A stretch of 64,000 nt of DNA from positions 1 to 64,000 of IMG/VR virus record IMGVR_UViG_3300010389_000010; one strand, 5' to 3'. Below the pieces are notes generated by a model. The model was not told the DNA's origin. It did not search any database and saw nothing but the letters and a program-made list of their open reading frames with translations. Positions 48,448-58,316 of this stretch are shown here, in pieces. The stretch is from a virus. Position numbers and translations under genes: made by a program. Each line of letters opens with the position of its first letter. Positions within the stretch are counted from its first letter, which is position 1.

Positions 48448-48795
48448 TTAGTGATATCGGAATAATGCTACCGACAGAAACATGAAGAACCTTCTCCATG
48501 CGGGTGTGTTGTCTGCAGCCAGCGCCCGTTCAAAAGGGCCGGCCGCTTCAACCCGAGACCATCCAGCCTTGAGCATGTGATCATGCATGGCTGATGCTTT
48601 CAGATATCGTTTGTCATGTGGACTGAATATCAGCCAAAGAAACCATGGCACCGAACAGTCAAAGACAATTCCCTTTGGCACCACGTATTGTAGTCCAGAT
48701 CCCTTGAAGCCAAGATCCCAAACGATCGGCTCTGCCAGGACGTACTTGATTCCATCGACGTGAATGAACCCGTCGTGATCAGTATATTTTGACAC
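48448..48795 (-). CDS. DUF1353-family protein, 115 aa
   Basis: YVVPKGIVFDCSVPWFLWLI and SAMHDHMLKAG follow the DUF1353 pattern (VPxGFxxDxxSVP, then HDxL). Short tail-associated phage family of unknown function, often near fibre genes, as here. Confidence 0.65.
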   Translation of the reverse strand: MSKYTDHDGFIHVDGIKYVLAEPIVWDLGFKGSGLQYVVPKGIVFDCSVPWFLWLIFSPHDKRYLKASAMHDHMLKAGWSRVEAAGPFERALAADNTPAWRRFFMFLSVALFRYH

Positions 48796-48797
48796 AG

Positions 48798-49433
48798 TTA
48801 TAGACCGAGAGCGGCCTTGGCAGCTTCTGCCTGAGTCATTGCTGCAGCAAGGATGCTTTCGTATTGGTCAGGCGTAGCGGCGTCGATGGCGGCCTCGGTC
48901 ATGCGACGGAGGCCGGTGATCTGAACGACGACCGCGCGGTATAGGTCTGCTTTGGCGATGATCGCCACGGCTAGGTCGCCCGGGGCCTCGCCGGTAATCC
49001 CGGCCTCGCCCTCGATCATTGCGGTCTGCGAGGCGTCAGCCGACGCGGCCTGATAGGCCCGGGCCGCCGCCTCCTTTTGCGTCCATGAGAGTTTTTCGTC
49101 GGCCGGGATATTTCCGGTCAGCGTTCTTGTGAAGGCGTCGATATAGTCGACCATCGCGGTCTTTGCAGCGTCCGCATCCGGGTACAGTGGGACATCCTCA
49201 ATAGTTGTCGTTATTACAACCCTATCGTCAAACACTTCCTGAACATCAATCGAGCGTGTGCTGGAAGAAGTGCTGTTGTCAATCACAATGCTCTCGACTG
49301 AAACAACCTTGTCGTTGCCATTTTCGTAGCCTTCGACAACCGGAGAAGCCTTCTGACCATCTTCAAGAATAAGCCAACCTTTTTCGGAATTGTATTTCCG
49401 AATGATTTTGCCGTTTCTGATATGTGCTAACAT
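48798..49433 (-). CDS. Tail fibre-associated protein, 211 aa
   Basis: The N-terminal half is strand-rich and relatively AT-rich DNA; the C-terminal half (DAFTRTLTGNIPADEKLSW then RAYQAASADAS) is alanine-rich and GC-rich DNA and resembles DUF4376-like ends of fibre proteins. The mixed composition suggests mosaic origin. Perhaps a fibre assembly or tip protein. Confidence 0.5.
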   Translation of the reverse strand: MLAHIRNGKIIRKYNSEKGWLILEDGQKASPVVEGYENGNDKVVSVESIVIDNSTSSSTRSIDVQEVFDDRVVITTTIEDVPLYPDADAAKTAMVDYIDAFTRTLTGNIPADEKLSWTQKEAAARAYQAASADASQTAMIEGEAGITGEAPGDLAVAIIAKADLYRAVVVQITGLRRMTEAAIDAATPDQYESILAAAMTQAEAAKAALGL

Positions 49434-49444
49434 TTTATTTTCCT

Positions 49445-50122
49445 CTAAAAATCAGGGAATGGGGAAGTCGGTGGGCTAAAATCCGCCGAATACCTTGCGA
49501 CACCTTTTGTAATTCGAAAATCATCCAACCACCCATCAAAATCGGTGTTATAGTAGGCTTCTCCAATACCCCAACCCGAAAAGTTGTAGGATTTTGTATT
49601 GGTTACGCTATCCTCCTCTATCCCATCGATGAATAGTTTCATTGTTGACCCAGACCGTTGGACACTAATCAGGTGCCACGTTGCTGAAGCAAGAGAAGAG
49701 GTGCTTACCAGTATTAGACCGGCTCCATCCTTCCACCACCCCACTGTCTGGTCTGTTCTTACATGTATCCCTTCCGCGAATTTCCCTTGAGGGGTGAATA
49801 TGTTTCTTTGTGATCCTGTCGCGTTTATGCGTATCCATACATCAATAGTAAAATCGCCAGTGCCGATATTTAGGGGAGTGGAACTCGCAGGCAGCGTTAT
49901 CTCACAATTGCTTCCGTCAAAACCTGCTGACGATACCCCAAACTTGGCTTGTGCAGTATCTATTGCAGCACCCCCAAAACTTGACAGGCTGTATGCGTTG
50001 TCACTACTGTCGTCGAACGTGGTAGACCCATTGGTTCCGTCCATATGGAGCAACAGAGACACACTACTCCAGTAAGGGTCCGAAGGGTCGTAATAGGGCG
50101 AAACCATAGGTATCAGGCTCAT
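49445..50122 (-). CDS. LamG/concanavalin-like receptor-binding protein, 225 aa
   Basis: SVSLLLHMDGTNGSTTFDDSS, then GTGDFTIDVWIRI and WLDDFRITKGVARY are the classic outline of a LamG/laminin-G-like carbohydrate-binding domain. It probably binds host surface sugar from the tail fibre tip. Overlaps the fibre gene by four bases. Confidence 0.75.
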   Translation of the reverse strand: MSLIPMVSPYYDPSDPYWSSVSLLLHMDGTNGSTTFDDSSDNAYSLSSFGGAAIDTAQAKFGVSSAGFDGSNCEITLPASSTPLNIGTGDFTIDVWIRINATGSQRNIFTPQGKFAEGIHVRTDQTVGWWKDGAGLILVSTSSLASATWHLISVQRSGSTMKLFIDGIEEDSVTNTKSYNFSGWGIGEAYYNTDFDGWLDDFRITKGVARYSADFSPPTSPFPDF

Positions 50123-50976
50123 GGCTTAACCTTCACAAGCATATAACTAAAGGCAGGGGTTTTTGTGATGTAAAAATGGAACACATCACCGTTGACTGTT
50201 GTTAAACTATCTCCATCAACAAGATCAATTGCACTCGTTGTTAACGCTCCGGCGCTTCCGTTATTGGTGTACTCAACAATAACGGTACAATTGTTACTCG
50301 GTGGTGCAATAGCGTGAGCGCCCCCGTTAACCGCTTTTTGAAAATTGCCATTGGCTTCATCTATCGTTAGTGTGCCAGAACTCTGCACCCCATTATCGTA
50401 AACCGCCCCAGCAAAGCCCGCTGTCAACACTTTGGCTGTGTCAGCGCGGAGTATGTCGGCATCGACAGGCTCGTAAACGCCGGAGTGGTTATGCGATGCC
50501 GCCGCCTTTCCCGCTAGGTCGGCGACGAGGTTTGTAATCTCCGACTGCGGGTGTGAGTGCGACGCCGCGGCCTTACCGGCAAGCGCCGCAGTCATTGTCG
50601 CCGCAAAGTTCGGATCGTCGCCGAGCGCCGCCGCCAACTCGTTCAGGGTATCGAGCGTCCCGGGGGAGGCGTCGACAAGAGCCGAGACCGCGGCATTAGC
50701 CGCCGCCGCGCCCGCGGTTTCCGCGATCAGTTTTGCAAAGGCCGTCGTCGCGATCTGGGTGCTATCGGTCCCGGGAGTTGCCGTCGGGGCGGTAGGTGTT
50801 CCGGTAAAGGCCGGGCTATCAGCGGTCACGAATCCTACGATCGTTGCCAAAGCAGTAGCCATATCTGCATCAATGGCGTTTAATGCAGAAATGATACGTG
50901 GCCAATCATCCTCAAGGAAGTTGGCTATGTCTGGCAGCTGGTACGAACGGTTCGGCGTGACGTTTTCAACGGGCAT
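50119..50976 (-). CDS. Tail fibre protein, 285 aa
   Basis: The N-terminus SYQLPDIANFLEDDWPR likely docks to the baseplate. The middle is alanine-rich with repeats (APTATPGTDSTQIATTAFA, then two AGKAAASH-type units) typical of trimeric fibre shafts. Central GC content is visibly higher than in neighbouring genes, consistent with horizontal exchange. Confidence 0.75.
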   Translation of the reverse strand: MPVENVTPNRSYQLPDIANFLEDDWPRIISALNAIDADMATALATIVGFVTADSPAFTGTPTAPTATPGTDSTQIATTAFAKLIAETAGAAAANAAVSALVDASPGTLDTLNELAAALGDDPNFAATMTAALAGKAAASHSHPQSEITNLVADLAGKAAASHNHSGVYEPVDADILRADTAKVLTAGFAGAVYDNGVQSSGTLTIDEANGNFQKAVNGGAHAIAPPSNNCTVIVEYTNNGSAGALTTSAIDLVDGDSLTTVNGDVFHFYITKTPAFSYMLVKVKP

Positions 50977-50987
50977 CTATCAGCTCC

Positions 50988-53900
50988 TTAAATCGAGTAG
51001 GCGCGAAGATCGGAAACAGCAGGCCTGGCTGCCGGCGTTCCGGTGAGTGTGATCTTGACACGCCCACCTAAGGCAGCTGTCCAAGGATCTTCGGTGTATC
51101 TTCTGTCGATATCCCCGTTGGTAAGGATCTCGCTCTCAGCCAATGCCACAGAAACCCATGTGTCATCATGCTTGTCGATCTCAACGGTAAGTGTTGCGCC
51201 GTTCGGGATATTCGTTTTCAGCCTAATGTCCTGACGGATTGCTGTGCCCATATCGAAGCCTTCGCTGATATAGGTTCCGGATGTACGCATCGCTCCTGGA
51301 ATGGCCAGGATGTTACGACCGAGGATCGGAGAGACCTTTGCGGCTCCATCAAGAATGGCTTCAATCAGAACATTGCCTGTGAAATAGGAAGACCGTTCAA
51401 AGTTCTGCCCAGGTTCAATCAGGATGGATGGCTCACCATCCGGTGTTATCCTGAAGCGAATCCTGGTCTGATCGGTCGGCAAGGTCACATTGGAAGTCAC
51501 GATGATGTCAGACATATTGGTGACAGCGATCGTTCCGCAATCCACTACCTTCTGGACCGGATCAAAGACAGCGCCATACACGCGCATGGTAAGATCCTCA
51601 TCCTGGTGTGGAGTCCATGTTCTTGCGTTTGATGAAGAGAGAAGGACGCCGACTGTGTACGGCTGAGCGCCGACCCATTTTTCAGCGGCTGCATCATAGC
51701 TACCGCGCCTTGCAATATGCACTGAATGATCTGCGTCGTTCGTTTTGATCACAAAGGCATATTCAACGCCGGCAGGAATAAATACAGGGACAGGGAACGA
51801 GAATTTCTGCCAGTTACCAACGATAACTGTTGCCATATCGATCTCAGCCTGGGCGATTCTGTTGACTGTCGGGATCCCGTTTTCAACGGTAACTATCTCA
51901 CAAACCACCGGATTTGATGTGTCGCCGACTACACAGAACTTTACATCCAATGAAGTGATGTGCCGGTTCTCATTCAGCATGAATGTTTGAGCGAGAGGAT
52001 CATCACCACCGCCACCGATTGGACGTGGCTGCGGCTGGTTCCAACGCCTGATCTCTGTGATGCTTTGGCGATCGATGTCAGTGATCAGCCCACGACCTTC
52101 GAACCTGGCATTGGCATTCCCACCACTGGCACCCTCGACATAAACATCCTTGATGCCCGTCGTTACATTCGCTGGAATATTGAAGTTTCCAGACGCGATA
52201 CCTGAAGCATTGCCGACAAGGCCGCCCGGATCTACATCAATGCCTTCGAATGTCAGGATATCGACCGTCTCGCCTTCGCCAAGGTTCCCTACCTCAAAGG
52301 CAATTGGGATCTGGCGAAGGAACACTGCCTCTCTTGTCTGTATGTTTTCCAAGACGGTCTGGCTCGTAACCCTGGACTGGCTTCCTTGACCGAATACTCT
52401 GGTGATTGGCGACAACCAGGTGGCGTTGGTTTCTTCCCAGAAATCTTCCGACGGTGTCAGAACCAAGCTGAGTGGCAGTGTATCAAATACCTGATACGGA
52501 TTGATCTTGTTGCAGTTCGTCGACAGATCCTGGCGGATGATCACTTCCTCAGTGAAATCCAGGAACGTAACCGTTGCCCGGTTCAATGGCTTGAAATCAG
52601 GATCAATGGCGATCTGGCAGGTCTCATCAAACACGGCCGCGTCCTGGGCCTCACCTGCATCTCTGTATCTGTCATCACGGAATGGATCCACAAAGACTCG
52701 GTGCTTTGCATTCGGCTCTCTTGATGAGATGTCGTGCGTCAAACGCTGAAGTGCAATGAGATCCACGGCGTCAACCAGACGGTTATACATGCGCCAGATC
52801 TGCCAGTACGGCATGTTGCGCGTACCATTGTTGATGATCGTCGGGGTTCCAAACCAATCATTGTGGACTTCACAGAGAGACAGAAGGAACTTTGGAGTCA
52901 TCGGTGGCTGTGGCTGCTCTCTGGTAGAGATACCTTTCAGGTAAGCGATGTTGCCATCCTGGTCCAAGCAAATGCGGTCAACACGAGGCAGCTTGAAGGA
53001 GTAGTTCACAATTACCTGACCACCATCAATGCCACCCGAAACCGTGATTGCGGTATCGGTAATACTGTCAGGCGTCACCGCCACCAGGTAGTTGTAGGTC
53101 ACATCGTATGACGATGCACCGGAAGGCTCAATGCCGCCAGGAGACCAGTCAACGCTATCACCTGACAAGATGTAGTCCGTTGTCTCAGTGTAGGTTGTTT
53201 CGCCCTGCTCAACCAATACGATCGAAGTGACACCAGTTTTGGAAAGAAGGTCATCGGTATTGGCGACCCCCCCGCGAACGATCGTCTCGGTATGCTCTTT
53301 CTCAATGATGATTGAGTTCAAGCCATTGAGTGGTGGGTGATTGAGCGTGATTACCGCACTGCCGCCGTCATCAACATAGGTATGAGGCTCAGCCGCAATC
53401 GTTTCGATGTCAGGGCTTTCAGTCTCTGCGTACCTGGTTGCAGAATATCTCTCACGTTTGAAGCCGAGAATGTTGGCGATGCCTTCACCAATCGAGAATA
53501 TCTGATCGGTTCCTGTCTTGCCGATAGCCGCGACAACACACCCTTCGTCGATGTAGTTCTCGTGGGCGCCATAGTCATACTTGGCAATCTGCTGGTTGAT
53601 ACCAGTTAGGGACGGTGGCGGTGACTGGTCGGTGACATAACCGTCACGCAGAGAGTAAACAGCATACAGCGCGCCTTCCTCTCCATCTCCAGACCAACCC
53701 CATTCAAGATTGTACTTCAGGCGGACAGCGCCACCCTCACCCTCAGCAAGGGTTCCAGGATGAAGACCTAGAAGATCCGGATCATCTTCATGGTCAATGA
53801 CCTCTTCGACGATCCTGACGCCAATATAGACATCTCCGACCACAGAAACGCCGGTAAGAGAAGCGCCTTCGACATCGCGAACGTCACCCCTTAGATATAC

Positions 53901-54155
53901 CTGCCCGGACGAGAGAGTGTAATCGCCAGCTACGATATCATCGGTGATGATTTCACAACCGCGGACTCTGTCTCCATCTTGCGCAACGAGATTACCAACC
54001 CGGGTGCGCTTCTGATCTTGGCGGGTGATCAGCTCGTTGATCTCGGCGCCTTGTGACATGACGCTTTCACGAACATAGATCCGCTCATACTCAGGCTTAT
54101 CCGGGCCACGATCATAGATATCATCACGTCCTGGCAATGGCTTGAAATCTGGCAT
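50988..54155 (-). CDS. DUF4815-containing baseplate/tail protein, 1055 aa
   Basis: The N-terminal YERIYVRESVMSQGAEIN and GDYTLSSGQVYLRGDVRDV are characteristic of DUF4815 proteins in contractile-tailed phages. It is the largest protein here, strand-rich, with an HDDTWVSVALAE C-terminal domain. It probably connects baseplate and fibres, as it lies between gpI and the fibre. Confidence 0.75.
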   Translation of the reverse strand: MPDFKPLPGRDDIYDRGPDKPEYERIYVRESVMSQGAEINELITRQDQKRTRVGNLVAQDGDRVRGCEIITDDIVAGDYTLSSGQVYLRGDVRDVEGASLTGVSVVGDVYIGVRIVEEVIDHEDDPDLLGLHPGTLAEGEGGAVRLKYNLEWGWSGDGEEGALYAVYSLRDGYVTDQSPPPSLTGINQQIAKYDYGAHENYIDEGCVVAAIGKTGTDQIFSIGEGIANILGFKRERYSATRYAETESPDIETIAAEPHTYVDDGGSAVITLNHPPLNGLNSIIIEKEHTETIVRGGVANTDDLLSKTGVTSIVLVEQGETTYTETTDYILSGDSVDWSPGGIEPSGASSYDVTYNYLVAVTPDSITDTAITVSGGIDGGQVIVNYSFKLPRVDRICLDQDGNIAYLKGISTREQPQPPMTPKFLLSLCEVHNDWFGTPTIINNGTRNMPYWQIWRMYNRLVDAVDLIALQRLTHDISSREPNAKHRVFVDPFRDDRYRDAGEAQDAAVFDETCQIAIDPDFKPLNRATVTFLDFTEEVIIRQDLSTNCNKINPYQVFDTLPLSLVLTPSEDFWEETNATWLSPITRVFGQGSQSRVTSQTVLENIQTREAVFLRQIPIAFEVGNLGEGETVDILTFEGIDVDPGGLVGNASGIASGNFNIPANVTTGIKDVYVEGASGGNANARFEGRGLITDIDRQSITEIRRWNQPQPRPIGGGGDDPLAQTFMLNENRHITSLDVKFCVVGDTSNPVVCEIVTVENGIPTVNRIAQAEIDMATVIVGNWQKFSFPVPVFIPAGVEYAFVIKTNDADHSVHIARRGSYDAAAEKWVGAQPYTVGVLLSSSNARTWTPHQDEDLTMRVYGAVFDPVQKVVDCGTIAVTNMSDIIVTSNVTLPTDQTRIRFRITPDGEPSILIEPGQNFERSSYFTGNVLIEAILDGAAKVSPILGRNILAIPGAMRTSGTYISEGFDMGTAIRQDIRLKTNIPNGATLTVEIDKHDDTWVSVALAESEILTNGDIDRRYTEDPWTAALGGRVKITLTGTPAARPAVSDLRAYSI

Positions 54156-54156
54156 A

Positions 54157-55254
54157 TCAAACTTCCACGGTTAGGGTCACATGCTCACGAACGGTTCGAC
54201 GGAACTCGATCGGCATTGCAATAAAATCAGTCTTCAGGTTCTCGGATGTCAGGTCCGGATTGAAGGCAATCTCTCCAGGCTCAAGCCAAAGCTTTCCGGG
54301 CTTCTCAAGATCTGAAGGGAATGAGTGAAACAGGATTGCGACTTTCGCCGCGGTGGCTTCGAAACCATCTCCGAAATCAGTACGGCACCGGATCTCGAAG
54401 TATGCTGTGTTGGCGATAGGTGGGAAATCGCCAGTGACGTCCCTCACACCGAACGCCCTACGGTAACCGATCGGTTGATCGGCAGCATCGTAGAACCCGA
54501 TGTAAGCAGGGATGCGTGACATCAGGAAAACCTTCAGAGCCGCAGCATCAGTCACACCTTGCCATGTGATTCCAGGAGTGTTGGCAGGGATTGGATCCCA
54601 ACCGATCGGATCTCCATTCTCATAATCAACTGATAGCTCTTGGCGCTGTGTCTCTGTCAGAGAAACCGAACCACTGTAGTCCTGACCGTGCGACCATTTG
54701 GTTTTGCCACCCGGAACACGGACGCCGCTGTCATTACCCCAAAGGGACTCACCCCATTTTTTCCAGCCATATTCGAGCGGCCGTACATCGTAGAGCTCAA
54801 AGCCACGATAGAATGGAGACCTTGCAGGAGCGCTGACCGTGCCGAGATATTCGGCATCGAGCAGTCTTTCCAGTTCCTCTTCCTGCGTGGGAACCTCTCC
54901 CATTTCAATTTGAAAGCGGTTCCATAGGCGTCGTCTGAGAACGACATCGTGGATGGTGATTGTGTCGTAATCAATCCATCCGAGTGCAGCGATGATAGCT
55001 GCCGGCGTTCCCTTCAGCCTTTGCCAAGGGATACCGGTATCAATAAGATCGTTTTGATCTGCGAAGAACCTGGAGATCTCGCCAAGTCCGTATTCGATCG
55101 ACAGCCACGGCAAGAAATTGTCCGGCCGATCAATCAGCTTCTGCGTGCGAAGGCTTTCAATGGTAGGAGCCAGGATATCTTCTCGATCGAAGCCGAGCGC
55201 CATACCCTTTTCAAAGGTGGTGGACGTGCCCGGGAGCAAATGTCTCCGGGTCAT
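54157..55254 (-). CDS. Baseplate protein I-like, 365 aa
   Basis: The opening LRTQKLIDRPDNFLPWLSIEY and WQRLKGTPAAIIAALGWI are typical of P2 gpI. It is about twice gpI's length with an added C-terminal part. Placed after gpJ in the order W, J, I. Confidence 0.78.
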   Translation of the reverse strand: MTRRHLLPGTSTTFEKGMALGFDREDILAPTIESLRTQKLIDRPDNFLPWLSIEYGLGEISRFFADQNDLIDTGIPWQRLKGTPAAIIAALGWIDYDTITIHDVVLRRRLWNRFQIEMGEVPTQEEELERLLDAEYLGTVSAPARSPFYRGFELYDVRPLEYGWKKWGESLWGNDSGVRVPGGKTKWSHGQDYSGSVSLTETQRQELSVDYENGDPIGWDPIPANTPGITWQGVTDAAALKVFLMSRIPAYIGFYDAADQPIGYRRAFGVRDVTGDFPPIANTAYFEIRCRTDFGDGFEATAAKVAILFHSFPSDLEKPGKLWLEPGEIAFNPDLTSENLKTDFIAMPIEFRRTVREHVTLTVEV

Positions 55255-56120
55255 CAGGTTCTATAACCCTCGAACGTCAAGGTGATAGTTCCAAGCGCGA
55301 TCGCTTCATCACTGTCCACAGTCACGTCGGCGACCGGTGCGGTGAGATCCACATTCTGGACACCAGCTTGATGGAGAGCGTGCACCAGCCAAGATCTGGT
55401 CATATCCAGTCCCAACCTTTGCCTGTCGTTCCACAACGTCTGGAGAGTTGCTTCAAGGCTATTGAACACCGTAATGCCAACACCCTCGAGCAGGTAAATC
55501 TTTGCGGTGACATCAACCTCTTGCTGTACTGCAGCACGAACCGTCACGTTGTCGCTGATAACACGAACTGCATCCGCATCGATCGCAGCTTGAACCGTGT
55601 CAATCAGATCCTGGGATGCAACACCGCCTTCCTCTGTACTGAGGATATTGAGATAGACATTGTGTGTATTGTGCAGGCCAGAAGCCAGTGCTTCCCTTAC
55701 CCGTACATCTGCAGTCAATGCCTGGAATTCATACCAGTGACGGGGCCCGGCAGTTGAACGACCTTTGATGGCCAGGACAACCCGATGCCGCAGCGCCTTG
55801 TCGGTTTCATCCTCGAGTCTTGTGACACCATAGAACGATGCCAGCATATCGAGATCCGCCTGAGACGAAAACGGCACCATGTAGGCACGCATTGCCTCAT
55901 TGATCCTCTGGCGCAATCGCTGTTCGCGTCCAGCATAAACCTCTGCCTGAATAACGACAGGGTCTGTTTCGAGAGCGCCAACATCATAGGTCAGGCCAAT
56001 GGTTGCGAACTCAGCTTCCACTTCAGCGATGATCTGGTCACGAAGAACAGTGTAGTCCAGCTCTTCAATGACATCTGGAAGCGGGAGATTGAGGTATTCT
56101 TCTGGAAGCTCAGACATCAC
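55254..56120 (-). CDS. Baseplate assembly protein J, 288 aa
   Basis: Length and content fit P2 gpJ (LRQRINEAMRAYMVPFSSQADLDMLA, split by FYGVTRLEDETD). It forms the wedge of the baseplate with W and I. Overlaps both neighbours. Confidence 0.85.
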   Translation of the reverse strand: MMSELPEEYLNLPLPDVIEELDYTVLRDQIIAEVEAEFATIGLTYDVGALETDPVVIQAEVYAGREQRLRQRINEAMRAYMVPFSSQADLDMLASFYGVTRLEDETDKALRHRVVLAIKGRSTAGPRHWYEFQALTADVRVREALASGLHNTHNVYLNILSTEEGGVASQDLIDTVQAAIDADAVRVISDNVTVRAAVQQEVDVTAKIYLLEGVGITVFNSLEATLQTLWNDRQRLGLDMTRSWLVHALHQAGVQNVDLTAPVADVTVDSDEAIALGTITLTFEGYRT

Positions 56121-56503
56121 AACCTAACCAATCCGAATTGATCTTCAAAAACGGTGAAGTCTCCCTTGTGCCCATAAGGGAAATAGATCCCACCTATGTT
56201 CAATGTCACGATGGCAGGCGTACCAAGATCCAGAATTGTCATGTTCGGTTGAAAGTTCGGTTCACCAAGGAACCTGTTTCCGAATGGACGTGGTTCGAGC
56301 GCTTCAGCCACCGCGATCGCAAAGTCGACGATGATCTCTTCGGTCTGTGGTTTATCAATCAGACCTTCAAGATTTGCCCCAAAGTCCCGGCGTTCGAATC
56401 TACTACCAATCTCAGTCGACACGATCGTCTGGATCGATTGTGAAACATGAGGCCAACCGGTGAGGATTTCACCGGTCGACCTGTCAACGCCGGTACGGCT
56501 CAT
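56117..56503 (-). CDS. Baseplate wedge protein W (gp25-like), 128 aa
   Basis: SIQTIVSTEIGSRFERRDFG is the lysozyme-fold gp25/gpW signature. Part of the V-PAAR-W-J-I baseplate set. Confidence 0.85.
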   Translation of the reverse strand: MSRTGVDRSTGEILTGWPHVSQSIQTIVSTEIGSRFERRDFGANLEGLIDKPQTEEIIVDFAIAVAEALEPRPFGNRFLGEPNFQPNMTILDLGTPAIVTLNIGGIYFPYGHKGDFTVFEDQFGLVRL

Positions 56504-56763
56504 TTGTCGGAGCTGTCATCCGCATCGGACTTGTCATCCGATGGCTCAGGCTTTGCAGCGACTGGCTCAGGCTTTTTCGGCTCAGGAGCCTTTGGAGCTG
56601 CTGGCTTCGTCTTCCTGGGTGCGCCTTTCTTGCGAACCTTGTGGCCTTCATACTTGACCTCGGCATCGCTCATCGCAACCTCATCGCCGACCTGGCGGTA
56701 CTGTCCCATGAGCCAACCTTCAAGCTCAACGATGTAGATCGTCTTGTTCGGTTTATCAGGCAT
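56500..56763 (-). CDS. Small proline/lysine-rich protein, 87 aa
   Basis: The first 45 residues are folded-looking; the rest is an Ala/Pro/Lys linker ending in acidic repeats (SDADDSSDK). Start ATG 56763 has GGAG upstream. Lies among baseplate genes; role unknown. Confidence 0.55.
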   Translation of the reverse strand: MPDKPNKTIYIVELEGWLMGQYRQVGDEVAMSDAEVKYEGHKVRKKGAPRKTKPAAPKAPEPKKPEPVAAKPEPSDDKSDADDSSDK

Positions 56764-56806
56764 TTCATTCTCCAATCAGTTTCAGAGTGTTGATTGACCT
56801 AAGCCG

Positions 56807-57091
56807 CTAACCAGCAAAGGTGTTTGGTGAGCCGGCCGCCGTGTCAGGAGCGCAATGTGGCGGCAATGGGCAAAACGCGTCAGGCTCTGCCGTATCTGGA
56901 GCATGAACAATTACTCGTTTCCCACTGATCCTGACGTGAGATATGGAAGCAATCAATGCGCCACCGCCATGGTTATTGGGATCACCTTCAACGGCCCATA
57001 ATTTACCATTGACCCGGACAAATCCCTGACCGGTTACGACTGTCGCCGCACCACAAATTCTCGCATCACCTTCCCTGTGTGCCGCTGGCAT
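56807..57091 (-). CDS. PAAR-like spike tip protein, 94 aa
   Basis: The opening HREGDARICGAATVVTGQG, then VEGDPNNHGGGALIAS and the late VIVHAPDTAEPD are typical of PAAR proteins, whose conical fold with one metal ion tips the spike. It overlaps the spike gene upstream by one base. Confidence 0.8.
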   Translation of the reverse strand: MPAAHREGDARICGAATVVTGQGFVRVNGKLWAVEGDPNNHGGGALIASISHVRISGKRVIVHAPDTAEPDAFCPLPPHCAPDTAAGSPNTFAG

Positions 57092-57555
57092 TACGCTTCC
57101 TCGTGGTCGATGCTGGCAGATTTCAACGTGATGTTGCCATCTGTAATCTTGATGCTTGATGCGCCAACCTCGATCAAAATCTCTCCGTCTTTGACGTGGA
57201 CTTTGGACTCACCGATCGTAAGCATATCCTCATCATCCAGATTGTGGTTCTCATCGAACTCGTTGGAATACCCACCAGGGTAAACAACGCCATTGCCAGG
57301 CTCACCCGTTGGCGAGAAGAGCATGATCCGTTCACCTACACGCGGTGGGCTCCAGTGCTTGATCTCACCTGCTCTCGTGGCCCATGGAACCTTTTTGGAT
57401 TTCATGCCGTCGGTCATTACCCGAACCATCCCCTCATCTGGGAATGTTTCAATGACCTCGCCTTCGCGCATTGAGTTATTGATGCGACGGTCATGGTCCA
57501 TCACAGCCGCTTCGATCTGTCTGATCCTACTGATCAGATCATCAATGCCGCTCAA
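57091..57555 (-). CDS. Baseplate spike protein V, 154 aa
   Basis: DHDRRINNSMREGEVIETFP and GERIMLFSPTGEPGNGVV are signatures of P2 gpV/gp45-type spikes, which pierce the cell envelope. C-terminal strands would form the trimeric needle that carries the PAAR tip. Confidence 0.83.
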   Translation of the reverse strand: MSGIDDLISRIRQIEAAVMDHDRRINNSMREGEVIETFPDEGMVRVMTDGMKSKKVPWATRAGEIKHWSPPRVGERIMLFSPTGEPGNGVVYPGGYSNEFDENHNLDDEDMLTIGESKVHVKDGEILIEVGASSIKITDGNITLKSASIDHEEA

Positions 57556-58316
57556 AGCGGATCTCCATTGATATCAAGCCAAGTGATCTCGGGAACCATC
57601 ACAGTGGGGGTGGCGAATTCCATATTCAGCTTGTCGGCAGTGTCATCTGAATACATCTGGTGACGCGCAGAGAGCAACCCAGGCGCTCCAGTAATGCCGG
57701 TTGAATACATTTCCTCAAGCGTCTCAGCCAAAAGCTTATACTCGCCACGCCCTTTCAGCTCTTCAATAAATGCTGCAGCGTATTCTGGCAGTACGCCTGA
57801 CATAGGATCCTTCAGGACATGAACTTCCCATGTAACCTGCCGGGCTCCAAGTTTGTTGCCGCTTTCAACTGTCGCACCTCTACGAGAGATCTGAGACTCG
57901 ACGGAAACGACAACAGACCGGAAAAAATCAGCGGCCAGATTACTTGCCTGCATAGCTCTCCATACTTGAGCCTCGAGCATATCCAAGGAAAATTCAATCT
58001 CCGAGTCCGTTGTCGGATAATTGAGGCTGTAGGATCCACTCTCAGGATCCACGTCGGAAATGATGGCAATCAGCAGTTCGAGCGTGATTGTCATTGTCCT
58101 GGTAGTTTTTGCTGTGGTGGCGTGGATAATCGCATCCTTGTCGTAGTCGGTATAGACCACGATCATCGGAAGGATCTCTTTATCCTTCACGTTCTCGACA
58201 GCTTCAATCTTGGAATCGAATATCCTCTTGCCGGCCAATGTCGGCAAAGGATCATCCGTGTAGTTCGATAGCGCCGATACGATCGACCAGCGCAATAGTG
58301 AACGGTTCAGGCTCAT
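57552..58316 (-). CDS. Hypothetical structural protein, 254 aa
   Basis: WSIVSALSNYTDDPLPTLAG starts it, and LEAQVWRAMQASNLAADFF gives a helical middle. Situated between neck and baseplate genes, it is probably a tail-completion or neck protein, but I do not recognise the family. Confidence 0.6.
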   Translation of the reverse strand: MSLNRSLLRWSIVSALSNYTDDPLPTLAGKRIFDSKIEAVENVKDKEILPMIVVYTDYDKDAIIHATTAKTTRTMTITLELLIAIISDVDPESGSYSLNYPTTDSEIEFSLDMLEAQVWRAMQASNLAADFFRSVVVSVESQISRRGATVESGNKLGARQVTWEVHVLKDPMSGVLPEYAAAFIEELKGRGEYKLLAETLEEMYSTGITGAPGLLSARHQMYSDDTADKLNMEFATPTVMVPEITWLDINGDPL

